The notes below the pieces were generated by a model. It was given only the letters and a program-made list of their open reading frames with translations, made no database searches and was not told the origin of the DNA. Below, piece after piece: positions 1 to 6,759 of a stretch of DNA of 64,000 bases. This DNA comes from Synechococcus sp. RS9909 (GTDB taxonomy: Bacteria; Cyanobacteriota; Cyanobacteriia; PCC-6307; Cyanobiaceae): the NCBI RefSeq assembly GCF_014279595.1, contig NZ_CP047943.1, positions 1,674,001 through 1,738,000 of the forward strand, in the 5' to 3' direction. The translations under genes were made by a program, and so were the position numbers. Each line of letters begins with the position of its first letter. Position 1 is the first letter of the stretch.

Positions 1-65
1 CAGAACAACAACCAGCCCCAGAGCGCCAGCAGCAGGGAGGGAAGCATCGCCGCCAGCACCCTCAC
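1..65 (-). CDS. Partial: start of a membrane protein following the permease
   Basis: A reading frame opens with GTG overlapping the TGA of the upstream permease (GTGA) and runs off the window edge after about 21 codons. The visible residues (RVLAAMLPSLLLALWGWLLF) form a hydrophobic segment. DUF318 permeases of the YcgR type are commonly followed by a TIGR03943/YcgQ-type membrane partner, and the position and hydrophobic start fit that. Too little is visible to confirm the family. Confidence 0.5.
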   Translation of the reverse strand, partial: MRVLAAMLPSLLLALWGWLLF

Positions 66-1033
66 AGCAGCAGCCCATTGACCCATTGCCCCATCAGCAG
101 CACCACCATCGCCGCCGCCACCGCCGTGATCGCAATCGCCCGGGGCTTGAGCACCACCGTGAACAAGCCAGCGAGCTTGAGATCCACCACCGGCCCCAGG
201 AGCAGAAAGGCGAGCAGGGCCCCGGGCGTGACCTGGGCCGCGAAGCCCAGGGCCAGGAAGGCATCCACACTGGAGCACACCGAAATCACCACCGCCATCA
301 GCATCAGGGCGAGGATCGAGAGCGTTGGCGCCTCCCCCACGGCCAGAAGCCAGCTGCGGGGCAGAAAGGTCTGCACGCTGGCAGCGATTGCGCAACCCAC
401 AACCAACAGGCTGAGAAGATCGAGGAACTCACGGCTGCTGTGGGCGAGCAGATCCGCAGGCGCCAGCCGGGCCTGTGCCGGTGCCGGCAGAGGCGCCTGT
501 GCCTCGATGGCAGAAGCGCCGAGCATGCCGCTGCGGCGCTCCAACAGGCCCACCTGGGCGAGAGGCTGGCTCAGACGCCGCTCCTCCAGGAGAGCATCGG
601 TGAGCAGGGCGTGTTCGGGAACAGGCCGCAACACGAACGTGAGCACCATGGCGATCAGAAAGGCACCGCAAGGCCGGGCGATCAGTAGCCAGGGTTGATC
701 GGGAAACGCCGCCCAGGTGCTGGCGATCACGATCGGGTTGAGCACCGGCGCGGCGAACAGAAAGCCGAAGCCGGTGCCGAGGGGCGCACCACTGGCAATC
801 AGACGCCGGGCGATCGGCACGTTGCCGCACTCACAGGCTGGCAGGGCAAACCCCATCAGGGCGCCCACCACGGGGGCCAGCAAGGGCTGGCGCGGCAGCC
901 GACGGATCCAACCGGTCTGGGGCAGCAGCCAACGCGCCAGGGCGGAGATGGCCACACCGAGCAACAGAAAGGGCAGGGCCTCCAGCAACAGGCCCTGAAA
1001 GATTGCCCAGGCTGTGGAGAGGGGAACCATCAA
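62..1033 (-). CDS. DUF318/ArsP-type permease
   Basis: A 323-residue polytopic membrane protein of the DUF318 (ArsP_2/YcgR) permease family. The diagnostic PACECG motif lies at about residues 65-70, followed by NVPIARR and APVLNP. A second half carries the family's CSSVDAF segment before the last helices. A hydrophilic loop at about residues 140-200 separates the two halves. Family members export arsenicals or other metal-linked species or are uncharacterised, and the substrate cannot be read from the sequence. The stop codon overlaps the start of a second membrane gene that leaves the window, so the two probably form a permease/partner operon. Confidence 0.8.
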   Translation of the reverse strand: MMVPLSTAWAIFQGLLLEALPFLLLGVAISALARWLLPQTGWIRRLPRQPLLAPVVGALMGFALPACECGNVPIARRLIASGAPLGTGFGFLFAAPVLNPIVIASTWAAFPDQPWLLIARPCGAFLIAMVLTFVLRPVPEHALLTDALLEERRLSQPLAQVGLLERRSGMLGASAIEAQAPLPAPAQARLAPADLLAHSSREFLDLLSLLVVGCAIAASVQTFLPRSWLLAVGEAPTLSILALMLMAVVISVCSSVDAFLALGFAAQVTPGALLAFLLLGPVVDLKLAGLFTVVLKPRAIAITAVAAAMVVLLMGQWVNGLLL

Positions 1034-1048
1034 GGCTCCGCCGCAGCC

Positions 1049-1390
1049 TCAGCTCCAGCCCTTGCTGGCCTGCTCTTCCACATAGGCCGCCACATCAGAA
1101 ATCTGAGTTTCGGTGAGCGTATCGATGAATGCGGGCATGGCGTTGCGGCCGTAGGTCACCTGGGCGACGATCGCGCTCTCATGACCATTGGAATACTGGG
1201 CCAGATAGTCCTGCAGATCAGCCTGCCTGAGGGTGCGCTCGCCGTTAACGATGTTGCCCCCACCGGCATGGCAGGCGGCACAGTTAGAGGAAAACACCTT
1301 CGCTCCCAGGGCGGCATCCGCAGCGGAGGCGCTCAGTGGCGCCCACAGAGCACAGAGCAGAGCAAGGGCAAAGGAGAGAAGCAGGCGCAT
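1049..1390 (-). CDS. petJ: Cytochrome c6 (soluble electron carrier)
   Basis: A small lumenal c-type cytochrome that carries electrons from cytochrome b6f to photosystem I or to the terminal oxidase. The chosen ATG starts a typical signal peptide (MRLLLSFALALL...SASA) with cleavage before ADAALG. The haem-binding motif is CAACH and the axial methionine lies in NAMPAF. The C-terminal helix ends with the family-like AAYVEEQASKGW. Mature length of about 90 residues matches the family. A longer in-frame start at 1450 would put 20 unlikely residues before the signal peptide. Confidence 0.92.
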   Translation of the reverse strand: MRLLLSFALALLCALWAPLSASAADAALGAKVFSSNCAACHAGGGNIVNGERTLRQADLQDYLAQYSNGHESAIVAQVTYGRNAMPAFIDTLTETQISDVAAYVEEQASKGWS

Positions 1391-1560
1391 GACCGACAGC
1401 GCAGTGTTGGTCACATTGTTGGCAGGAATCTTCAGCGGGGTTGATCGCAACCAGCAGTTGTCATCGATTTGTCACCGAAGGCCCATCGATCCGCCATCAA
1501 CAACCGATCGGAGACAGATCCCCTGGCCATCCGTATCGTCCAGACAATGGCGTCAGCACC

Positions 1561-2043
1561 TTGATCCCTCCCCTCCCCCGGCACTGTCTCGCCGTCGTGC
1601 TCGGTCTGCTCTGCTGGCTGCAGACCCTGACGCTGCCGACCGCGGCGTTGGCCTGTGTGCCAGGCCTGGATTGGGGCATGCAGCGCTCCCATCTGGAAAA
1701 CCGCCTCGGGGTGTCGCTCATCGAGGCGGGCGATCGCACCCTTGAGGCCCATGGCTTGACGATCGGTGAGCTGCCCGTGACGCGCCTGCGGCTTCAGCTC
1801 AACGATGGGGGGCTCCAACAGCTCGCCTATGAGCTGGAGCCGGATGCGATGACGGAGGTGCTGGCTGGCCTGCGCTCGCGCTATGGCGCCCCGGTGAGCA
1901 CCACGGTGGAAACGGAAGGCCACCCCATGCAGCAGGTGTGGGTCTGGAACACCGGCACTGATTGCATCACGGCGGTGCGAGCAGGAGACGAAGCGTTCCT
2001 GCTCAGCTATCGGCCCAGTCGACTCAATCCAGCCCTGCTCTGA
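1561..2043 (+). CDS. Secreted hypothetical protein
   Basis: The open frame runs from 1441, but the first 40 residues are polar and improbable. From a TTG at 1561 the protein begins with a hydrophobic signal sequence (LAVVLGLLCWLQTLTL) ending near AALA. A roughly 130-residue mature domain follows, with two Cys residues that could pair (one just after the signal, one near the C-terminus in TDCITAV). I do not recognise the family. Divergent from petJ, with the two starts close together. The start codon is uncertain; the coding frame itself looks real from composition and the signal peptide. Confidence 0.6.
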   Translation: MIPPLPRHCLAVVLGLLCWLQTLTLPTAALACVPGLDWGMQRSHLENRLGVSLIEAGDRTLEAHGLTIGELPVTRLRLQLNDGGLQQLAYELEPDAMTEVLAGLRSRYGAPVSTTVETEGHPMQQVWVWNTGTDCITAVRAGDEAFLLSYRPSRLNPALL

Positions 2044-2061
2044 TCTCGCTGGGCAACGCCA

Positions 2062-2652
2062 TCAAGCGCTGATCGCCACCGGCAGGAGCAGCAAGCCACC
2101 GCCCAGCACCACAAACACAGCACCGGCACGACGCAGCAGGGGGGCGGGAAGGCGTTGCATCAACACGGTGGTCACACCCACCACCAGGGCAGAAGCCAGC
2201 AGGGCACCGGTCCACCAGAGCAGGCTGCCCTGATCGCGGGGGGCTTCCAGGCCGTGGAGCATGGCGTGGATCGCGATGCCACCCGCCACCAACGGACCAG
2301 CCACAGCGGCCAGACGGGCGGGCGCCAACAGCACCAGTCCCACCGAAGCGATCGCCAGGGAAGCGAGGATTTCAGCGGCGGGAACCGTCACACCACCGAA
2401 GCCGATCGCGGCACCCAGCAGGGCACCAGCCAGGGCCCAGAGCAACAGGCGCGTGGAAAGAGCCGCCGCAACGGTGCCGACCGCCACCAGCATCACCAGG
2501 TGATCGAGTCCGAGCAGCGGGTGGGCAACACCGGCGAGCAAGCCACCGGAAGCCTCGCCGTGGGCCTGGGCGGAGGGGGACGCAAGCGTGGCCACCAGGG
2601 CGGCTGTCAGTCCGACCGGCAGAAGCAGTCGGCGATTGTTCGTGAAAACCAT
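2062..2652 (-). CDS. HupE/UreJ-family Ni/Co permease (second copy)
   Basis: A 196-residue inner-membrane protein of the HupE/UreJ family, secondary transporters for Ni2+ or Co2+. It has a cleavable signal peptide followed by HGEA, so the mature N-terminus carries a histidine as usual for HupE. The metal-site motif HPLLGLDHL and a second HAMLHGLE motif in a later helix are intact. It sits 44 bp behind a related copy with the same orientation and is probably co-transcribed from the cobalamin riboswitch leader. I chose the ATG at 2652 over a TTG 24 bp upstream because it starts the signal peptide cleanly. Confidence 0.85.
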   Translation of the reverse strand: MVFTNNRRLLLPVGLTAALVATLASPSAQAHGEASGGLLAGVAHPLLGLDHLVMLVAVGTVAAALSTRLLLWALAGALLGAAIGFGGVTVPAAEILASLAIASVGLVLLAPARLAAVAGPLVAGGIAIHAMLHGLEAPRDQGSLLWWTGALLASALVVGVTTVLMQRLPAPLLRRAGAVFVVLGGGLLLLPVAISA

Positions 2653-2696
2653 GGGAATGAAACCGAGAAACAACACCGAAAAACAACGCGGAGTGA

Positions 2697-3332
2697 TCAG
2701 GCCACCAGGGCCGTCCAGGCGAAGGCGGCGCCCATGCCGATCCAGATGCCGGCTGCCAGACGTCGACCGTTCTCACCGATCGCGGCAATCCAGCGCCTCG
2801 AACCGAGGCACACGGCGAGAAGCAGAGCTCCCTGGCCGAGAAACAGGCCGAGGAAATAGGCGAACAACGGCGTGGGTTCGGCCCCCACGATCGTGCCACC
2901 GAGCAGATAGCCATGCAGACCCATCACGGGCATCAGCAAGGCGGTGGGCAGGCTGCCCAGGGCGATCAGGCCTTCGATCGCCAGGCTCAGCGACACCAGC
3001 GCTTCCGCCTGCGGCGCCAGGTCGGCGGACAGGGGCATCACCTGGGTGAGGGCCGCCCCCAGCAAGCCGGTGGCCAGCAACGGCAACACCCAGGCCACGG
3101 GACGCCCCAGGCCGATGAACCCGATCGCCAGCAGGAAGAGCAGATGGTCGGGACCCAGCAGGGGGTGGCCGATGCCGCTCACCAGGCCCTGCCAGGCATT
3201 GAGCTCAGCCCCCTCAGCCATGCCGAAGGGGTGATGGGCGAGGGCGGGGCCGGCCAGGCTCAGCAGCAACAGGGCACTGACCCCGATCAAACCGATGCCG
3301 CGAGAGGCACCGGAACAGTGGGAAAACTTCAA
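2697..3332 (-). CDS. hupE: HupE/UreJ-family Ni/Co permease (first copy, riboswitch-controlled)
   Basis: A 211-residue HupE/UreJ-family metal permease. The signal peptide ends ...PALA and the mature chain starts HHPFGMAEG. HPLLGPDHL and GLHGYLLGG mark the two metal-binding helices. The start is a TTG with GAGGA five bases upstream. A class-II-type cobalamin riboswitch occupies the whole leader. Family knowledge: B12-regulated HupE proteins are assigned to cobalt uptake for cobalamin synthesis rather than nickel. That assignment and the riboswitch make cobalt the likeliest substrate. A paralogue follows immediately in the same direction. Confidence 0.88.
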   Translation of the reverse strand: MKFSHCSGASRGIGLIGVSALLLLSLAGPALAHHPFGMAEGAELNAWQGLVSGIGHPLLGPDHLLFLLAIGFIGLGRPVAWVLPLLATGLLGAALTQVMPLSADLAPQAEALVSLSLAIEGLIALGSLPTALLMPVMGLHGYLLGGTIVGAEPTPLFAYFLGLFLGQGALLLAVCLGSRRWIAAIGENGRRLAAGIWIGMGAAFAWTALVA

Positions 3333-3339
3333 GTCGATC

Positions 3340-3482
3340 CTCGTCGATGGAAACCCCGGCGGGCGTTCTGACTGCCATCCGGCCTGGGCCGATGGTTCAC
3401 AGCTGCGGGACAGCGATGGAATTTCACCATCTTTCCCCGTTACCTCCGGTGGCTGATCCCCACCGGAACCGAGACACCCTGT
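3340..3482 (-). promoter_or_regulatory. Cobalamin (B12) riboswitch
   Basis: Read on the minus strand, the leader contains the conserved cobalamin aptamer elements in order: a GGTGAAATTCC-type segment, GCTGTCCCGCAGCTGTGA, and the B12 box AGTCAGAACGCCCGCC (plus-strand 3358-3373). These lie directly 5' of the hupE start. The SD (GAGGA) lies in a short TCGA...TCGA palindrome between the B12 box and the TTG start, which suggests translational control by occlusion. The aptamer assignment is firm; the expression mechanism is inferred. Confidence 0.92.
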
Positions 3483-3495
3483 TCTAGCTCAGGAC

Positions 3496-3756
3496 TCAAT
3501 GGCCGGACTGGGCGTTCCCACCATGGTCATGGGCACTGCAGGGCATCCACTTGCTGCCCATGGCATGGGCCCCCTTGCAGTTGAACAGAGGAGCTGCCGC
3601 CTCGGCCTCCGCCTTGGTGTCGTAGAGCGCTTTCACCGCACCGCTGCCAGAGGAAGACTCACCACTGGTGTGTTGGGCACGGCCGGGTGCGGCCAGCAAG
3701 CCTGCAGACCAGAGGGACAGGGCGATCAGCAGGGTCGCCAGTGGTGACTGAACCAT
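3496..3756 (-). CDS. DUF3721 small exported protein
   Basis: From the ATG at 3756 the product has a signal peptide (MVQSPLATLLIALSLWSAGLLA) and a short C-terminal domain. That domain has the signature of DUF3721, a small picocyanobacterial family: ALYDTKAEAEAAAPLFNCKGAHAMGSKWMPC..H. Two cysteines and several histidines suggest a disulphide or metal site; no function is known. An in-frame ATG at 3798 overlaps the mntB stop (TGATG) and could couple translation, giving a longer N-terminus. It therefore appears to be the last gene of the mntB operon. Confidence 0.75.
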   Translation of the reverse strand: MVQSPLATLLIALSLWSAGLLAAPGRAQHTSGESSSGSGAVKALYDTKAEAEAAAPLFNCKGAHAMGSKWMPCSAHDHGGNAQSGH

Positions 3757-3797
3757 GGGAGCCAAGAGTTTCACCCCATTGTCATGCCAAGCCGCCA

Positions 3798-4640
3798 TCA
3801 GGCGGAGAGGTTGGCTTGCCGGCGCCGCAGCACGCCGTGCTCGGGCGCCAACAGGAAGGCGAGCAGAAACAACCCCGTCTGCACCAACACGATGCAACCG
3901 GCCGTTGAGCTGTCACTCCAATAACTGAGATACACCCCGAACAGACTCGACACCACGCTGCTGCCCACGGCCAGCCAGGTCATGCGATCAAAACGATCGG
4001 TGAGCAAATAGGCGGTGGCACCCGGGGTCACCAGCATCGCCACCACCAGGATGATGCCCACGGTCTGGAGGCCAGCCACCGCCGCCAGAGACAGGATCGA
4101 GAGCAGCAGATAGTGCAACACACCGGTGTTGATCCCGATCGAACGGGCATGGGTGGGATCAAAACAGAACAGCAGCAGATCGCGTCGCAACAGCAGCAGC
4201 ACCGCCGTCACCACCGCCGAAATCAGCAGGGTCTGCTGAATGTCAGCGGCGGAGATGCCCAACACATTGCCGAAGAGAATGTGGGTGAGATCGATGTTGC
4301 TGCGGGTCTTCGACACGAGCACGAGCCCCAGGGCAAAAAACCCCGTGAACACCAGGCCGATCACCGTGTCTTCCTTGATGCGCGATTTCTGCTTCACGAA
4401 ACCGATCGCCGCCACCGAACCCACACCGAACACGAAAGCCCCAAGCGAAAAGGGCAAGCCAAGGGCGTAAGCCAGCACCACACCCGGCAGCACCGCATGG
4501 GAGACGGCATCCCCCATCAGGGCCCAACCCTTCAGGGTCATGTAGCAGGAGAGCAGGCCGCACACGGCCCCCACCAGGCCGCTCACCACCAGGGCACGCA
4601 CCATGAAGTCATGACGCAGGGGTTCCAGCAACCAGTCCAT
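3798..4640 (-). CDS. mntB: Manganese ABC transporter permease
   Basis: The inner-membrane permease of a cluster A-I (ZnuB/MntB-type) metal ABC transporter, 280 residues with about eight hydrophobic segments. Family signatures include GDAVSHAVLPGV in the N-terminal half and HARSIGINTG before the last helices, with the VAMLVTPGATAYLLT stretch near the C-terminus. I started at MDWLLEPL because upstream in-frame residues are non-membrane and overlap the preceding gene. It begins 7 bp after the DUF1028 stop, so it is in that operon. The matching mntC and mntA are 9.4 kb away on the same strand. Zinc specificity is formally possible, but the only binding protein in view is MntC. Confidence 0.85.
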   Translation of the reverse strand: MDWLLEPLRHDFMVRALVVSGLVGAVCGLLSCYMTLKGWALMGDAVSHAVLPGVVLAYALGLPFSLGAFVFGVGSVAAIGFVKQKSRIKEDTVIGLVFTGFFALGLVLVSKTRSNIDLTHILFGNVLGISAADIQQTLLISAVVTAVLLLLRRDLLLFCFDPTHARSIGINTGVLHYLLLSILSLAAVAGLQTVGIILVVAMLVTPGATAYLLTDRFDRMTWLAVGSSVVSSLFGVYLSYWSDSSTAGCIVLVQTGLFLLAFLLAPEHGVLRRRQANLSA

Positions 4641-4647
4641 CGGCAGA

Positions 4648-5382
4648 TCAGGCGACCGTCCGATCTTCGCTGGCCGGATCGGCGCTGGCCCGATGGGGGA
4701 TCGTGCGGTTGAGCGGGGTGCGATCCAGGGAGGGTCGCTGCAGCAGTTCCTGACGCCATTGCTGGGCCCAGCGCATCTGACTGCGCTCGTAGATCCGCTC
4801 CAGTTCCACAACGGCATCGTCGTGAAAATCCACCCGCAGATCCAGCAAGGGGAACGCCGCTTCGCCGCTCACCTGCAGCGCCGCCGATGTGGAGCGCTCC
4901 GCGCGCCGATCCCCCCCGGCATCTTCCCCGGCGCGCAGCGCCTGGAGCAGCCGTCGCCCAAGCTTCCAGCTGGGATCGGAGGCCAGAAACGCGGCCTCCA
5001 TCGCCAGCAACACCTCCTCCCCCACCAGCAGATTGCCGGCCACAGCGACGTTGTCGCGGCAGCGATGCCCTGCCCAGGCGCCGCAGGCGTCGCCGGTCCA
5101 GCCGGCGGTGTGACCTGAGCCATCGATCAACTGCACCTGGCGCAGCTCCGCCTGGGGGTCATCAGCGAGCAATCCGCTCAGCACCACTGAGGCGCTCTGG
5201 TGCTGCTCCAGGCGCTCCAGTCCGCAGATGCCGAGGTAGGGGTTGGTGTGGGCCTGGGTGGCCACCGCTCCAACCCCGGCACGGATGTGGGGCACGGTGG
5301 AACCAACGGCAAGATGGCAGGTGGCCACGGCCACGCCGAAGCGACCGTTGTGGGGATCCCGGGCCAGGATCGAAAAGGTCAT
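4648..5382 (-). CDS. DUF1028 protein (Ntn-hydrolase-like fold)
   Basis: A 244-residue protein beginning MTFSILARDP. It carries the DUF1028 hallmarks: GRFGVAVATCHLAVG, then AGVGAVATQAHTNPYLG, and later DNVAVAGNLLVGEEV. DUF1028 proteins have an Ntn-hydrolase-like fold and often neighbour amidohydrolases of ureide or peptide metabolism. Their reaction is not established. The ATG overlaps the stop of the upstream M20 hydrolase (ATGA) and mntB follows 7 bp after its stop, so all three are translationally linked. The C-terminal 25 residues are polar and look like a variable tail. Confidence 0.82.
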   Translation of the reverse strand: MTFSILARDPHNGRFGVAVATCHLAVGSTVPHIRAGVGAVATQAHTNPYLGICGLERLEQHQSASVVLSGLLADDPQAELRQVQLIDGSGHTAGWTGDACGAWAGHRCRDNVAVAGNLLVGEEVLLAMEAAFLASDPSWKLGRRLLQALRAGEDAGGDRRAERSTSAALQVSGEAAFPLLDLRVDFHDDAVVELERIYERSQMRWAQQWRQELLQRPSLDRTPLNRTIPHRASADPASEDRTVA

Positions 5383-6671
5383 GGCGCCGGATGCAGGCTG
5401 CGGTCGAGCAGACGCAGGCTTTCCAGCAAGACGGCAGTGCCTGCCTGGCACTGATCCAGGCTGGTGAATTCAGCGGCGGAATGGCTCAGGCCCCGATGGC
5501 TGGGCACAAAGATCATGCCCATCGGCCAGCGACGACCGATCTCCTGGGCATCGTGACTGGCCCGGCTGGGCAGACGGCTGCTGGGCAGGCCAAACCGTTC
5601 GGCGGCCTGGCGGATCGCTGCCATCACGGTGGGGTCAGCCGGGGTTGGGGCCACCGCGAACTGGGGTTCCATCGCCAGGCGGCAGCCGGAGCGAGCACGG
5701 ATCTGCTCGAGGGCCTGCTCAAGGCCGGCTTCGAGTGCATCGAGCACCGTGGCATCGAGATCGCGCATGTCGACCGTGAGCGTCACCGCACCCGACACCA
5801 CATTGGCCGCATTGGGCCACACATCGAGCCGACCGACGGTGGCCACGGGGTCGCCGGGATGGTCCGAAGCCAGGCGCTCCACCGCCAGCACCACCTGGGC
5901 GGCCGCCACCAGGGCGTCCTGACGCCGGTCCATCGGGGTGGTGCCGGCATGGTTGGCCTGACCCTCCACCCGAATCGTGAAGCGGCGCTGTCCGACCACC
6001 CCCTCCACCACGCCGATCAGGTCACCGCGATTCTCAAGCACGCCCCCCTGTTCCACGTGCAGCTCCAAAAAGGCTGCGATCGCCTGATCGTCGCGGCGAG
6101 CCTGGGGCAGGGCATGCCAATCGCCACCGATGCTGGCGAGATTGCGCTCGATCGATTCGCCATTGCTGGTGGCATAGGCGTCAGGGTCGGCAGGGGCAAC
6201 ACCGGCCATTCCCTTGCAGCCCACCATCGTGGACTCCTCATCGGCGAACACCACCACTTCCAGCGGATGGCGCAGGCGGAGGCCCCGCTCCCCCAGGCAG
6301 CGCACCACCTCCAGACCGGCCAGCACCCCCAGGGCGCCGTCGTAGCGTCCACCCGTGGGCACCGTGTCGAGATGGGAGCCGGTCATCAGGGCGGGCAAGC
6401 TGGGTTCGGTGCCCTCGAGGCGACCGATCAGGTTGCCGGCCGCATCAACCCGCACCGTCAAGCCGGCCTCCAGCAACCAGGAGCTGAACAGTTCACGCCC
6501 CTGGCGATCGGCAGGGGTGAAACCGCGACGGCAGACGGAACCATCCTCCTGACCACCCACTTCCGCCATCGATTCCAGGCTGGCGAGCAAGCGCAAGCTG
6601 TTTGGTTCAATGCGACCCTGCCCGGCCTGACCGTGCATCTCAGCAGTGGGGAGCGTTTGCAGCAGGGTCAA
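5379..6671 (-). CDS. M20-family N-carbamoyl-L-amino-acid hydrolase / allantoate amidohydrolase
   Basis: A 430-residue binuclear metallo-amidase of the HyuC/AllC/UAH group, hydrolysing N-carbamoyl amino acids or ureides to release ammonia and CO2. Metal-ligand regions are visible: GSHLDTVPTGGRYDG (His, Asp), FADEES (Glu pair), LELHVEQG (His), and SHDAQEIG near the C-terminus. The lid-domain segment GQANHAGTTPMDRRQDAL is typical. Characterised members are Mn-dependent or strongly Mn-stimulated. The start is a TTG with GAGG seven bases upstream; an ATG 33 bp downstream is an alternative. The exact substrate (carbamoyl-aspartate, carbamoyl-beta-alanine, allantoate) cannot be decided from sequence. 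Confidence 0.85.
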   Translation of the reverse strand: MTLLQTLPTAEMHGQAGQGRIEPNSLRLLASLESMAEVGGQEDGSVCRRGFTPADRQGRELFSSWLLEAGLTVRVDAAGNLIGRLEGTEPSLPALMTGSHLDTVPTGGRYDGALGVLAGLEVVRCLGERGLRLRHPLEVVVFADEESTMVGCKGMAGVAPADPDAYATSNGESIERNLASIGGDWHALPQARRDDQAIAAFLELHVEQGGVLENRGDLIGVVEGVVGQRRFTIRVEGQANHAGTTPMDRRQDALVAAAQVVLAVERLASDHPGDPVATVGRLDVWPNAANVVSGAVTLTVDMRDLDATVLDALEAGLEQALEQIRARSGCRLAMEPQFAVAPTPADPTVMAAIRQAAERFGLPSSRLPSRASHDAQEIGRRWPMGMIFVPSHRGLSHSAAEFTSLDQCQAGTAVLLESLRLLDRSLHPAP

Positions 6672-6759
6672 GCACCAGCCTCAGTGTGAAGAATTAGAGA
6701 TTAACGATCGCGGCAATGCTGAGGCAGTGATGTAGCGAGCGCCACCATTCCCCATCCGC

